Shown piece after piece: positions 33,308-41,775 of a stretch of DNA of 64,000 nt; the first letter of the stretch is position 1; the number at the start of each line of letters is the position of its first letter. A program made the translations under genes and the position numbers. The notes beneath the pieces were generated by a model. The model had not been told where the DNA came from. It saw only the letters and a list, made by a program, of their open reading frames with translations, and did no database searches. The DNA comes from Paenibacillus oceani. Its GTDB lineage: Bacteria; Bacillota; Bacilli; Paenibacillales; NBRC-103111. The stretch is from contig NZ_JACXJA010000046.1 in NCBI RefSeq assembly GCF_014705615.1, positions 1 through 64,000 of the forward strand, read 5' to 3'.

Positions 33308-33510
33308 ATACACCTCACGCCATGTCCGGTTCGTCATCCAGAGCGCGATTGGCCACCAGGGCAAACAAAATGCTTTCGACAAGCGCTGTAAATTTGCGGT
33401 CAGCGATTCAGTGCCCGCGTCAACCTTCAACTTATTCCAAGACGCATCCAGTAGCCAAACGTCGCCGATCGACTTGCTACTGATGACAACAGGCACGCCC
33501 AAAAGCCGCG
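33308..33510 (-). pseudogene. Degenerate transposase-like remnant (IS1634/IS4-superfamily resemblance)
   Basis: On the minus strand one frame reads GVPVVISSKSIGDVWLLDASWNKL, and after a frame shift near 33400 the next reads RKFTALVESILFALVANRALDDEPDMA before a stop. The pair GDVWLLDxxWxxL ... FALVANRxL is the pattern I associate with the N-terminal part of IS1634-type transposases. No inverted repeats or catalytic DDE region are seen, so at best it is a scrap. It lies in the 525-base gap (33204-33728) between two convergent operons. Identification is tentative. Confidence 0.35.
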
Positions 33511-33728
33511 CAATGCTCAGGGTAAGAGGGCTCCAACTTTCGAATCCGGGGTTACCGCCAAACTTGGCAAGAAAAAGCCGCTCGATTCCCGACAGAGAAA
33601 CCGAACGGCAATACATTTCTGTTAAAGATCCTTACGTTCATCTACAAAATAATAGCCAACACTGCCAGCAGCGACCACACTCGGATATCAGGATATCATT
33701 GGCGGCAGGAAAAACATCAACGCCCTAG

Positions 33729-35891
33729 TCATACCCTTGTAGTATCAATAGCTGTTGGTATGTTTGCGCCGCCTGATAGAGTCGTAGTAGAACGCTTTTC
33801 AACTAGAAATACCGCAGTGTTTGCCCCTAAAGTCAGGGTTGAGCCATCTACTAGTTGTTCTGCTTTTGTTATTGTCAATCCACCAGAGATATTCATACCA
33901 ACACCGCCAGTCCCATAATTTCCTTTGTGAGCAATCCTGTTGGCTTGTCCGTCGACATTGTTCATGTAGATCCCGTAGCCGGTAGCCCCCCTAGTTGTTG
34001 CTGTTACATGAACGGAGACGTCCAAATCTTCTACTTTCAGACCCGTTAGATAAACAAGAGATCGGCCTGATGTTCCGCTTGGGGTTCCAGAAACAACACT
34101 GTTTACTTCTATTTCAAGATTTCCCCTTAGAATGCCTCCTGTTGCAGATGTAGTTGTAAATACCGCATGGCTGGATTCAACTCCATTTGCCGCGCTGGCT
34201 CGCCTTATCTTGGTTTTGCCTAAATCTACGTCAACCACGTCGCCAACAACAGACATCGTTATTCGACCGTCTGTCACAATATCAGCTTGAACGATTTCAG
34301 CCCCTCCGCCCAAAATGTAATGAGCTCCCGCAGGAGGAGTGCTTTGGATATCGGCGCTGATTTTGGATATACTGATCGCCCCGTACTGTAAATTAACTCT
34401 GCCGTTGTTGAACACCGCCCCTACAGAGCCTCTACCCGAGTTTTGCGCATTTGTATTAACCGCAATAGCGAATTTCCCGGTAATGCTGCCGCAGCAACAA
34501 CCATCTGCGTTGTAAAATGAAACCCCAATCCCCTGCGGTGAACCCGTTGGAAATTTTCCAATACCTAATATGTCACCTACTGTGCAGTTGAGAGATGTTT
34601 CTCCGGGTCCACCAAAAAAGACTGCCTGAGACCCAAAACCATCAAAAATATTACCAGCCTGGTTATTAGCCCCTTTCATCCAACATATTCTCGAACCGTA
34701 TCCTACACCCTTTATATCACCAAACGTCCATCCATCTGCTGTTCCAAGACATTCCACGACAGCGTGCATGGGAAGTGTTGGGTCATCGTTGAATGCTGTA
34801 ACATTTCCCACCGTTATACCGCCAAAGCTGGCTGCTTTTACAACCCTCTTTGCCACGTTTCTTGCTGTTACGTTGCCAATTGTTACATTAAACTTCTCTG
34901 TTGTAGACGTTTCTGCATAACCACGGATCAGGTCTGAGTCCTGAACCGCTCCAAGACCACCATCTACCGTTTTTATATTCTCTCCATGTATGTCTCCTAT
35001 CGTTCCGTGAGATTTACCGTAAGGTACATGTGCATTAAAACCTACGAGATATAAACCACCTACGAAACCTTTTCCGGTGACGGCGCCATTATCATCCTGT
35101 GTAATATTATAAAATTTCTGGTTTCCTATCGTGAATCCGTCAACACCGTACATCGGAACATACAAAGGATAGGTTTGGAAAGCTGTCACTCCGTGAAAGT
35201 TCCTCCACTCCATGTCCCCTATGGATACATTAGATGAGGGAGTTGCGATCGTGAAAGGTATAGCATGATCTTTGTCGGCGCCATCAATGATGAATCCACC
35301 GATATGGCAATCAGAACTTATTGTGCCAATTATTAATGAATGGTCACATAGAATGGTGGTGTTTTCGCCGTAAAAATGGGTGCCATTGCTGAGATTAATC
35401 GGTTGAGTAGTTTTGTATGTGCCTCCCGGCTTAAATTTAATTTTAAGGCCGCTGTCCTGAAGGTAAGCAAATATGTTGGTGTAATCGGAAACACTGCCAG
35501 AAACGGCCCCGAAGTGCTCTGCTATCGTTTTATCTTTGAGGACTGCGGTGTTTCCATTACCAGCATCCAGTACATCGAATCCGTTAGGCGTGCCGCCTGT
35601 AGATACGTCAAATGCTCCCATGGATCTGTCAGACAATGCAAGTTTTGTCCCTGCAGGGAAAACTCCGCTTGCAAGTTCTGCGACAGTCGTTACGTGAGCG
35701 CCGGGGTCGATTCTGCCACCCATCGCACTCACGGTTTGATTCAGCCCTGCATTCAAAATGCTTGGGGCCGCTATCGCCGCACCGGCGATCCCGATGGAAG
35801 CAAGCAGCTTCCTCCTGGATATAGAGCCAGACTCATACGCGCGTTCTTTAACACTTTCGTGGTTTGCATGCACTTTCTTTTCCTCGGACAT
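33729..35891 (-). CDS. Tat-exported tailspike-like beta-helix protein
   Basis: This 720-residue protein has the twin-arginine signal SISRRKLLASIGIAGAAIA (about 23-41). It is followed by VTTVAELASGVFPAGTKLAL and DRSMGAFDV, a module resembling the head-binding or particle-attachment end of phage tailspikes, then AEHFGA and a long beta-helix with repeated short strands such as SIGDMEWRNFHGV, TIGDIHGENIKTVDGG and SVGDILGIG-like turns. No catalytic residues can be placed. The ATG at 35891 follows GGAGGG at 8 bases. It is the last gene of the binding-protein/hydrolase/BNR operon. The gene is AT-richer than its neighbours, consistent with acquisition from a phage or another genome. Confidence 0.78.
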   Translation of the reverse strand: MSEEKKVHANHESVKERAYESGSISRRKLLASIGIAGAAIAAPSILNAGLNQTVSAMGGRIDPGAHVTTVAELASGVFPAGTKLALSDRSMGAFDVSTGGTPNGFDVLDAGNGNTAVLKDKTIAEHFGAVSGSVSDYTNIFAYLQDSGLKIKFKPGGTYKTTQPINLSNGTHFYGENTTILCDHSLIIGTISSDCHIGGFIIDGADKDHAIPFTIATPSSNVSIGDMEWRNFHGVTAFQTYPLYVPMYGVDGFTIGNQKFYNITQDDNGAVTGKGFVGGLYLVGFNAHVPYGKSHGTIGDIHGENIKTVDGGLGAVQDSDLIRGYAETSTTEKFNVTIGNVTARNVAKRVVKAASFGGITVGNVTAFNDDPTLPMHAVVECLGTADGWTFGDIKGVGYGSRICWMKGANNQAGNIFDGFGSQAVFFGGPGETSLNCTVGDILGIGKFPTGSPQGIGVSFYNADGCCCGSITGKFAIAVNTNAQNSGRGSVGAVFNNGRVNLQYGAISISKISADIQSTPPAGAHYILGGGAEIVQADIVTDGRITMSVVGDVVDVDLGKTKIRRASAANGVESSHAVFTTTSATGGILRGNLEIEVNSVVSGTPSGTSGRSLVYLTGLKVEDLDVSVHVTATTRGATGYGIYMNNVDGQANRIAHKGNYGTGGVGMNISGGLTITKAEQLVDGSTLTLGANTAVFLVEKRSTTTLSGGANIPTAIDTTRV

Positions 35892-36085
35892 TTCCTCATC
35901 CCTCCCCGGCAACGAAAGGAGAAGAACTTATCCTCCCGTTTAGCCTTTTTTTGGTTTCTTGGCACGCGGCAGAGAAACTAATTGTTCCACTTGCCGGTGC
36001 AAGCTTTATGAAGTTAGCCGGAAATCGGCTCGAATCTGGCAGAACGGCAGCTAAGAGTAATCATGTAGAAGAAGAAGGATGTCAG

Positions 36086-37180
36086 TCACTGTACCAAGTC
36101 GGCCAGCTTTATTTTTCGAATGCGAAGCCGGGACAAGCAAGATGCGTCCTCCGCTTCGCCCGCGCAATAAGCAAGCAGAAGACTGTCGTCATCGGCGGCA
36201 TGAATAGCCGTATAGCAGTAGCCTCCTTGATCTTCCGCTTCGCGCTCCAAGGCGAAATAGCGGTCCCATGTTTTGCCGTCATCGGCGCTGATTGCCCCGA
36301 TCAACGGCGTTCTCCCGACCGTGTGCTTCGCATAGGCCCGCGACATATAGTTCGGAATCGGATTCCATACGGCCAGCAGTTGCCCTTGGGGCAGGCGCTT
36401 CATCGAAAGCGGCGAATCGGGCGAAGTAAAGACGGAAGGCGCCGGGATGCTCCACGTTTCGCCGCCGTCGTACGAAAACATTTCATACTGACAGCCGATA
36501 TCCGTTCTGGCCCACGCCCACAAGACGCCGGATTTCAATTCGACTAAGCCGGGCTCCAGCAAGCCCCTCTTGGCGCGGGGAGCAGGCATTGCACACGCGC
36601 CGCTTGCCTCTCTCCACGTCCTTCCGTCGTCGTCCGACAGGAAGAAATGCACGACGCCCCGCCTATCGAACGCGCTCCAGTGGGCGCCGTCTTCCGTCTG
36701 CATTTTATGGTAAGCGGCCGGAATAATAAGCCTGCCGCCGGACAGACGGACGACCCGGTCGTTGTTCGTGACGTAGTAGCCTGTCCCGGGCACGCAGCAT
36801 ATCGCCTCTCCCCAGCTTTTCCCTTCGTCCGGGGAACGGCGAATATGCAGCCGCATGTTTTGAAAGCCGTAGCGGATCAAATAAAACATGCCGATATCCC
36901 CGTTTTTCATACGCAGCAACGAAACGCTCATAATGTTGCGAGCGTCGTGCTCCTCGGGCATGACAAGCCATTCGTCATCCGACCATGTGCTTCCTTGATC
37001 GCTTGAATAACGCGCCGATATCCCCGCTTTTGCGGTGTCGGAATGCGTCTCGCCATAAAACTTGCTGTAGGCGAATAATAGCCGGCCGTCGCGCAGATCG
37101 AGAAAAGCCCCTTCGCTGTTGCGCGGATTTCCCGCCTCCGGCCGAATGTCGCATACGATTTCTCCTGCTTTGGGTAACAT
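36086..37180 (-). CDS. BNR-repeat sialidase-like (exo-alpha-sialidase family) protein
   Basis: This 364-residue protein is a six-bladed beta-propeller of the sialidase superfamily. Five Asp-boxes are visible: SSDQGSTW, SPDEGKSW, SDDDGRTW, SYDGGETW and SADDGKTW, roughly evenly spaced. The N-terminal NPRNSEGAFLDLRDGRLLFAYS fits the family's first blade. No signal peptide is present. The complete arginine triad of true sialidases cannot be confirmed by eye, and similar propellers hydrolyse other sugars. The ATG at 37180 follows AGGAGG at 8 bases. It lies 30 bases after the hydrolase gene. Confidence 0.82.
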   Translation of the reverse strand: MLPKAGEIVCDIRPEAGNPRNSEGAFLDLRDGRLLFAYSKFYGETHSDTAKAGISARYSSDQGSTWSDDEWLVMPEEHDARNIMSVSLLRMKNGDIGMFYLIRYGFQNMRLHIRRSPDEGKSWGEAICCVPGTGYYVTNNDRVVRLSGGRLIIPAAYHKMQTEDGAHWSAFDRRGVVHFFLSDDDGRTWREASGACAMPAPRAKRGLLEPGLVELKSGVLWAWARTDIGCQYEMFSYDGGETWSIPAPSVFTSPDSPLSMKRLPQGQLLAVWNPIPNYMSRAYAKHTVGRTPLIGAISADDGKTWDRYFALEREAEDQGGYCYTAIHAADDDSLLLAYCAGEAEDASCLSRLRIRKIKLADLVQ

Positions 37181-37210
37181 CTTCAACGCCTCCTGGTCCA
37201 AATAACGTGA

Positions 37211-38335
37211 TTACAATACACGCTTCAACCATGGCACCGCCAAATGCTCTTTGAAGTAATGGTTTTGGACGTCCACGTTGGCGCACTCGAGAAATTGGTC
37301 CTGGTCGAGCCCTTCCGGAAACTCCTGCATCTCCCACTTGCGCTGTTCGGCGGAAGCGTACATCTCGTAATAGTGATACTGCATCCGCTCCCCCGCTCCC
37401 AACTCCTCGTAAGCTTGCTTCACTTTGAGCAGATCGGCCGTTACCCCGCCTTCGGTAATGATAATCGGCCTCGGCGCAAGCGAAGCTACGATGTCCGGAA
37501 AAGTGACCCATTCCAGCATATAAGGCACACAGTGCCAAGACGGCTGGGCTACCGTTTCGTTCGAAACGACGCGGCGGATCCGGTTGTCGCACAAAAAATC
37601 GTTGAACACGATGGCTTTGATGTGCGGATCCAGCGCGGCGAGCATGATCGCAGGGCCTGTTCCGAGCGAATGTCCGCTCACTGCGATGCGGCCCGGGTCC
37701 ACGATCGGCTGCCCTTTCAACCATTGCAGGATGTGCAGCTTTTGGAAGACGGACAGGCCCAAATAATTTCTGCCGAGCATGAGCATTTCCCTGGCAAACC
37801 AATTTCTGTTCTCGTTCTCCTCATATCGATGGAGCTCGCCGATGCCCGGATTTTCAATGGCGATGGCAATGATGCCCGCTTTTACGTAGTGCAACGCCAT
37901 TCGATTATGCTCGGGGAACCGGTTGTTCGGATTGGAGACATACGTTTCCGGCTCATCGGCCAACATCTCCTTTGTATGGTTCGAGCCCGTAAAGCATAAC
38001 ACGGCGGGAGCCGGACATTGGGCGGTCGCTTCGGAAGGAACGAGCATCAGGAACGGCACGACGCTCCCCGGCTCGGGAAACGACTCCCATTTTTGCAGCA
38101 CGTACCCGTCCCGCTGCTCTTCCCACAGCATGCGGGGAGCGGGCTGCTCCTCCGCAAGGTCGGGAAATTTCAGCAACTGCTCCAGCTTTTCGGCCACCTG
38201 CCGCTGCCATCGTCCAAAATCTGACCGATTCATGCCGCTCGCATAGGTGAGCTTCGGTCTCAGCCGCTTCCAGTACTGGTACAAAAACTCGTCGGTGCGA
38301 ATAAATCGGCCGTCCTCACGATCACTGTCAAACAT
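37211..38335 (-). CDS. Alpha/beta hydrolase, acetyl-esterase-like
   Basis: This 374-residue hydrolase has the nucleophile elbow SGHSLGTG (Ser at about 218), preceded by LQWLKGQPIVDPGRIAVSG, and the strand DIVASLAPRPIIITEGG. It is cytoplasmic as far as can be seen. It belongs to the broad esterase/dienelactone-hydrolase group and probably removes acyl groups from an imported glycan. The start is the ATG 10 bases after AAAGGAG. Residues 33-42, MNRSDFGRWQ, are repeated in a gene scrap at 26376-26440. It sits between the solute-binding protein and sialidase-like genes. Confidence 0.78.
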   Translation of the reverse strand: MFDSDREDGRFIRTDEFLYQYWKRLRPKLTYASGMNRSDFGRWQRQVAEKLEQLLKFPDLAEEQPAPRMLWEEQRDGYVLQKWESFPEPGSVVPFLMLVPSEATAQCPAPAVLCFTGSNHTKEMLADEPETYVSNPNNRFPEHNRMALHYVKAGIIAIAIENPGIGELHRYEENENRNWFAREMLMLGRNYLGLSVFQKLHILQWLKGQPIVDPGRIAVSGHSLGTGPAIMLAALDPHIKAIVFNDFLCDNRIRRVVSNETVAQPSWHCVPYMLEWVTFPDIVASLAPRPIIITEGGVTADLLKVKQAYEELGAGERMQYHYYEMYASAEQRKWEMQEFPEGLDQDQFLECANVDVQNHYFKEHLAVPWLKRVL

Positions 38336-38366
38336 GAAGGGTATGCTCCTTTCGATGATCGTATCG

Positions 38367-39722
38367 TTATTTTTGTTGCTGCGCCTCAACCTGCTTATCA
38401 ACCCGTTCCGCCGCTTCGCGCAATACCGTATTCACGTCCTTGCCGCCCATGTATTCCTGTATCGCTTTATCGATTTCCTTATTGGCGATCCCGGTGAAAG
38501 GAGTAAACGGCTGCATCGTCGCGAATCGCTTCGGAACCATGCCGCTTACGTTTTTACCGGACAGCCCCGCGATGTTTGTGCCGAAATTTTTCATAATATC
38601 GTCCTTCTTCGTCAGAATCGGCAGCAATCCGTACGTGCTGGCCGACCAGCCCTGGTATTCATCCGAAGCTATATAGGAAAGGATCTGAAAGGCCGCATCG
38701 CGACTTTTACTTTTGCTGGAAATAAACAGATAGTCCGGATTGACCGATGGCCCTACGCCCGCTTGACCGGGGAAATCAGGAAACCGGGCAATGTCCCAGT
38801 TCGCATTCGTCTGCGCGAGCATGGTAACCACGCCGCTGCCGTCCACATGCATGGCGGTCGAATGTTCATTCAAAAACACGTTTCGCGCACTTATCGCTTT
38901 TCCCGAGCCGTCTCTCGGTTGATTTCCATTAATGTCCAGGAATCTCGTCACATTCTGAAACACGCGCTTGAATACATCGTCTGTAAATTTGGCCTTGAAG
39001 GTCGTCGTATCAAAAAAAGGTGCGCCCAATTGATTCCAGCCGATCGCCTGATTGAATACCCCGAACGTTATTCCTCGATATTGCACGCCCCCTTCGGAAC
39101 GCGTCATCGTCTTGGCCATATCATACACCTGATCCCAGGTTAAGTCGTCTTTCGGGTAGGGAACCCCGAACTTGTCGAACACATCCTTGTTGTAATAGAA
39201 CACCTGGGTGGCGACCGTCCATGGCAAAGCCGGCAGCTTGCCGTTCATCAGCTTCCGCAGTTCGTCCAGCGGTGCCGATTCGATTTTGCTTAGATCATAT
39301 TTATACTTGGCAACCAGATCAGAAATATCGCTTTCAAGGCCGTGCTGCAATACGGTTGTGGACATGCCGGTTCCGGAACTGATGACAATATCGATAGCAG
39401 GCGCGGTAGCCACAATATCCGCGATATTGCCGCTCAACAAAGTTATCTTATAATTCGGGAACTTTTTGCGGATTTGATTGCCGAACCGATTGTTAAACAG
39501 CTCTTCGCTGTAACCGCCGCCAAGAAATACAACTTCGGCCGGCGACTCGGCGATCTTTTTCGCTTCAGCCTGCGCATCCACCTGCTGCCCCGATCCGGAA
39601 TCCGGCGTTTTCGTACCGTTGGCGGGGGCGCCGCCGCATGCAGTCAATGAGAATGCCAGGCAACCGGCCGACAACGTAGCCATCAAGTTTTTCGCCAATC
39701 TTTTTCTTGAATATATTTGCAT
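38367..39722 (-). CDS. Extracellular solute-binding lipoprotein, family 1
   Basis: This 451-residue lipoprotein has a signal peptide and lipobox SLTAC, with lipidated Cys at about residue 28. Binding-protein marks are TQVFYYNKDVFDKFGVPYP, LTWDQVYDMAKTMTRSEGGVQYRG and the C-terminal VNTVLREAAERVDKQ. It is a paralogue of those at 9530 and 19482 and, like them, has no permease gene beside it. GGGGGAG lies 9 bases before the ATG at 39722. It is the first structural gene downstream of the duplicated promoter module, with an upstream ORF and a cre box in the leader. Confidence 0.9.
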   Translation of the reverse strand: MQIYSRKRLAKNLMATLSAGCLAFSLTACGGAPANGTKTPDSGSGQQVDAQAEAKKIAESPAEVVFLGGGYSEELFNNRFGNQIRKKFPNYKITLLSGNIADIVATAPAIDIVISSGTGMSTTVLQHGLESDISDLVAKYKYDLSKIESAPLDELRKLMNGKLPALPWTVATQVFYYNKDVFDKFGVPYPKDDLTWDQVYDMAKTMTRSEGGVQYRGITFGVFNQAIGWNQLGAPFFDTTTFKAKFTDDVFKRVFQNVTRFLDINGNQPRDGSGKAISARNVFLNEHSTAMHVDGSGVVTMLAQTNANWDIARFPDFPGQAGVGPSVNPDYLFISSKSKSRDAAFQILSYIASDEYQGWSASTYGLLPILTKKDDIMKNFGTNIAGLSGKNVSGMVPKRFATMQPFTPFTGIANKEIDKAIQEYMGGKDVNTVLREAAERVDKQVEAQQQK

Positions 39723-39746
39723 AAAATCGTTCTCCCCCATTCTTAT

Positions 39747-39760
39747 AGTTAGCGCTTACA
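39747..39760 (-). promoter_or_regulatory. CcpA cre box
   Basis: TGTAAGCGCTAACT on the minus strand fits the cre consensus at every position. It is 24 bases before the binding-protein start codon and occupies the same place as the cre box at 26332 in the other copy of the module. Confidence 0.8.
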
Positions 39761-39773
39761 TTTATTACTTGCT

Positions 39774-39830
39774 TCATACGATAATACCGACATGCATGTA
39801 CCGGCTGTGACTCGATCCAACGGACCGCAT
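39774..39830 (-). CDS. Upstream ORF (leader peptide) of the binding-protein operon
   Basis: An 18-codon ORF reads MRSVGSSHSRYMHVGIIV, with GGAGG 7 bases before its ATG. The counterpart at 26250-26294 has the identical ribosome binding site spacing and shares SSHS, but ends earlier. It lies between the operators and the cre box. Whether translation of it controls the operon is unknown. Confidence 0.55.
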   Translation of the reverse strand: MRSVGSSHSRYMHVGIIV

Positions 39831-39861
39831 GGAAAAACCTCCATCCTTTCTTGAGATATTA

Positions 39862-39965
39862 TGGTATGACCACTAAAGGGTGAATTTGTACTAAATTAGT
39901 GATATGGTATTACCATAATACGAATTTGTTAGTTTTAGGATAGTATACTTTGATATTGGTGTCAA
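39862..39965 (-). promoter_or_regulatory. Duplicated promoter-operator module, minus-strand copy
   Basis: On the minus strand TTGACA (39960-39965), 17 bases and TATCCT (39937-39942) form the promoter, again with AGTATACT inside. Operators are TATGGTAATACCATA (39903-39917) and TGGTCATACCA (39862-39872), centres 43 bases apart. Near-identity with 26116-26217 extends from upstream of -35 through the upstream ORF to the cre box. The remaining bases 39966-40096 show nothing. Confidence 0.75.
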
Positions 39966-40096
39966 TTATTTTTGAAAGTCCGGGGCGGACCTCCCCGGAC
40001 TTCCGTTTATTGCTGCAGATTGCCCCCCTCGATACATGAGAATCGATGGAGCTTATGATTGTCCGAAAGCCACTTTTGGCTTAGGTCCCGCTCAGG

Positions 40097-41671
40097 TTAC
40101 GCCTGCAAATAATCGTTCATATCATCCAGCCCCGGGAAACCCTTCACCAATTGGCCGTTTCCGGACGATTGCGCGTTTTGTTCCGCCGGGTTCGGAGAAG
40201 GCGAGACGAATACGTTGTTGCGCGAGATGACCGTCTTCTCGTTGTTGAGAACACGGACGCCCAAATTCCGCGAACCGGACGAGAGGTAGAAGCTGTCTTC
40301 GAAATAGTTGCTCTCGATCACGGCAATACGCCCAATGGCCGACACATACACATGGTAGGCGGTTCCCGAAGTCTGGCTGTTGCCGAAGCCGACCGACTGG
40401 TTGCCGCGGAATACGAGCCTTTGGCCTGCGGTAAACGTAGCTCCGCGCTGCCCTCCCGACGTCGAACTCGGATCGGCAGAGATCAGGTTGCCCTCTACGA
40501 TCAGATTGTCCCAGCCTCCGTTTTTCTCCTGCCGGAACTCGATACCGAACTCGCGCACATGCTCGATCACATTCATCAGAACGTGTCCGTTGTAAGCGCC
40601 TTCGAAACCTTGTATGCCTTTGACGCACTGACGAAACCGGTTGCCGGAGATCAGAAAATTGTCGCTCTCCCGGTAACCGAGCGAGTTCCCGCCCTGAGTG
40701 GATACCCCGGTTCGGAACCGGTACACGTCATTGTCGCAGCACATCGAATGGTGCGAGCCGATCAATCGGACCGCATGGCTCTCCGCCACCTTGTAACCTT
40801 CCTCGTTGATCATCTGATTGGCGTACACGATCGCATGGTTCTGGAAGAACACTTCGACTCCCATCTTGTTCGTATTCAGCATCCGGTTCATAACCGCCGC
40901 ATTCCGGTAAGTCACCCGGCCCGGGAATCCTAACGAAGAGTTGCCCCCGCCAAAGCTGATGCAGACGTCGCACTCTTCAAAATCGTTATTGTGCACGACG
41001 GCTCTGTCCACGAACCATACCTTGACGCCGGCAAAATTGTTCGCCCCTCCGCTGCCGCTCGGACCCGGCTTCTGGGAGAACTTCAAGGAGTGGACGTTGA
41101 CGTTCCGGACTCGCGTGATCCGGTCGCTCTTGCCGATCAGCAGCGTGTTCGTCTGGGCTTCGGTAGTCAGATGGGACGACGTGCCCGCTCCGAATATCGT
41201 AATGTCTCCCCGCTCGCAGAGAAATCCGGAAGCGCTGTAGTACGTGCCGGGAGGTACGTATAGCGCTCCTCCAGCCGGAACGTCCGCCATAGCGGCGTTC
41301 CATGCCGCTGTATCGTCGGTTATGCCGTCGCCTGCCGCTCCGTACCAGCTTAAGTTAACGGCCGTCAAGGCCGCTTCGCTGCGCAAACGCGCCTCCAACT
41401 CTTCCCGCAGCTCCTCAATCGCCGCATGGGGGCTCCCGTTACCGTTGCCATTGCCCGGCTTTTTTTCGCCCATAGCCCCAGCTGGAGCTCCAGCTTCCAG
41501 CGCGCTTGCAATTCCGCCGGACAGCAGCCCTCCCGCCATGGTCAGCACACCTGCGGCGCCCAGCGTAGTCAGCACTTGCCGGCGATTGATGCGGGCGACC
41601 CCCGCACGGTCTCCCGGCTCCTCTCGTTCCTTGCGCACCAACGGATTAACGGCTTGCTCCTTCTTGTCCAT
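40097..41671 (-). CDS. Tat-exported beta-helix protein, pectate-lyase-superfamily type
   Basis: This 524-residue protein has the twin-arginine signal INRRQVLTTLGAAGVLTMAGG (key RR at about 27-28). After a Gly/Asn-rich linker, VNLSWYGAAGDGITDDTAAWNAAM and ALYVPPGTYYSAS are the classic start of the pectate lyase 3-type (PF12708) beta-helix. Coils such as VNVHSLKFSQKPG and NFLISGNRFRQCVKGIQG follow. It may cleave a polysaccharide outside the cell, but no catalytic residues can be named. The start at 41671 lies 5 bases after GAGGTGG. It follows the binding protein of the LplB/LplC-type transporter by 104 bases and is the last gene of that operon. Confidence 0.82.
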   Translation of the reverse strand: MDKKEQAVNPLVRKEREEPGDRAGVARINRRQVLTTLGAAGVLTMAGGLLSGGIASALEAGAPAGAMGEKKPGNGNGNGSPHAAIEELREELEARLRSEAALTAVNLSWYGAAGDGITDDTAAWNAAMADVPAGGALYVPPGTYYSASGFLCERGDITIFGAGTSSHLTTEAQTNTLLIGKSDRITRVRNVNVHSLKFSQKPGPSGSGGANNFAGVKVWFVDRAVVHNNDFEECDVCISFGGGNSSLGFPGRVTYRNAAVMNRMLNTNKMGVEVFFQNHAIVYANQMINEEGYKVAESHAVRLIGSHHSMCCDNDVYRFRTGVSTQGGNSLGYRESDNFLISGNRFRQCVKGIQGFEGAYNGHVLMNVIEHVREFGIEFRQEKNGGWDNLIVEGNLISADPSSTSGGQRGATFTAGQRLVFRGNQSVGFGNSQTSGTAYHVYVSAIGRIAVIESNYFEDSFYLSSGSRNLGVRVLNNEKTVISRNNVFVSPSPNPAEQNAQSSGNGQLVKGFPGLDDMNDYLQA

Positions 41672-41775
41672 TGCATCCACCTCTTCGATTTAAATTGGCC
41701 CGTCAGAGGGCCTATGGCACAACCGGCCGCCGCCGGAGGAAGCGGCGCCGGTCCGTGACGCCTCGATCAGCTGAA

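Noticed and set aside
33224-33616. Intact 130-residue gene on the minus strand
   Set aside because: It overlaps a terminator, has no ribosome binding site, and protein-like sequence switches frame in the middle. I treat it as a degenerate remnant.
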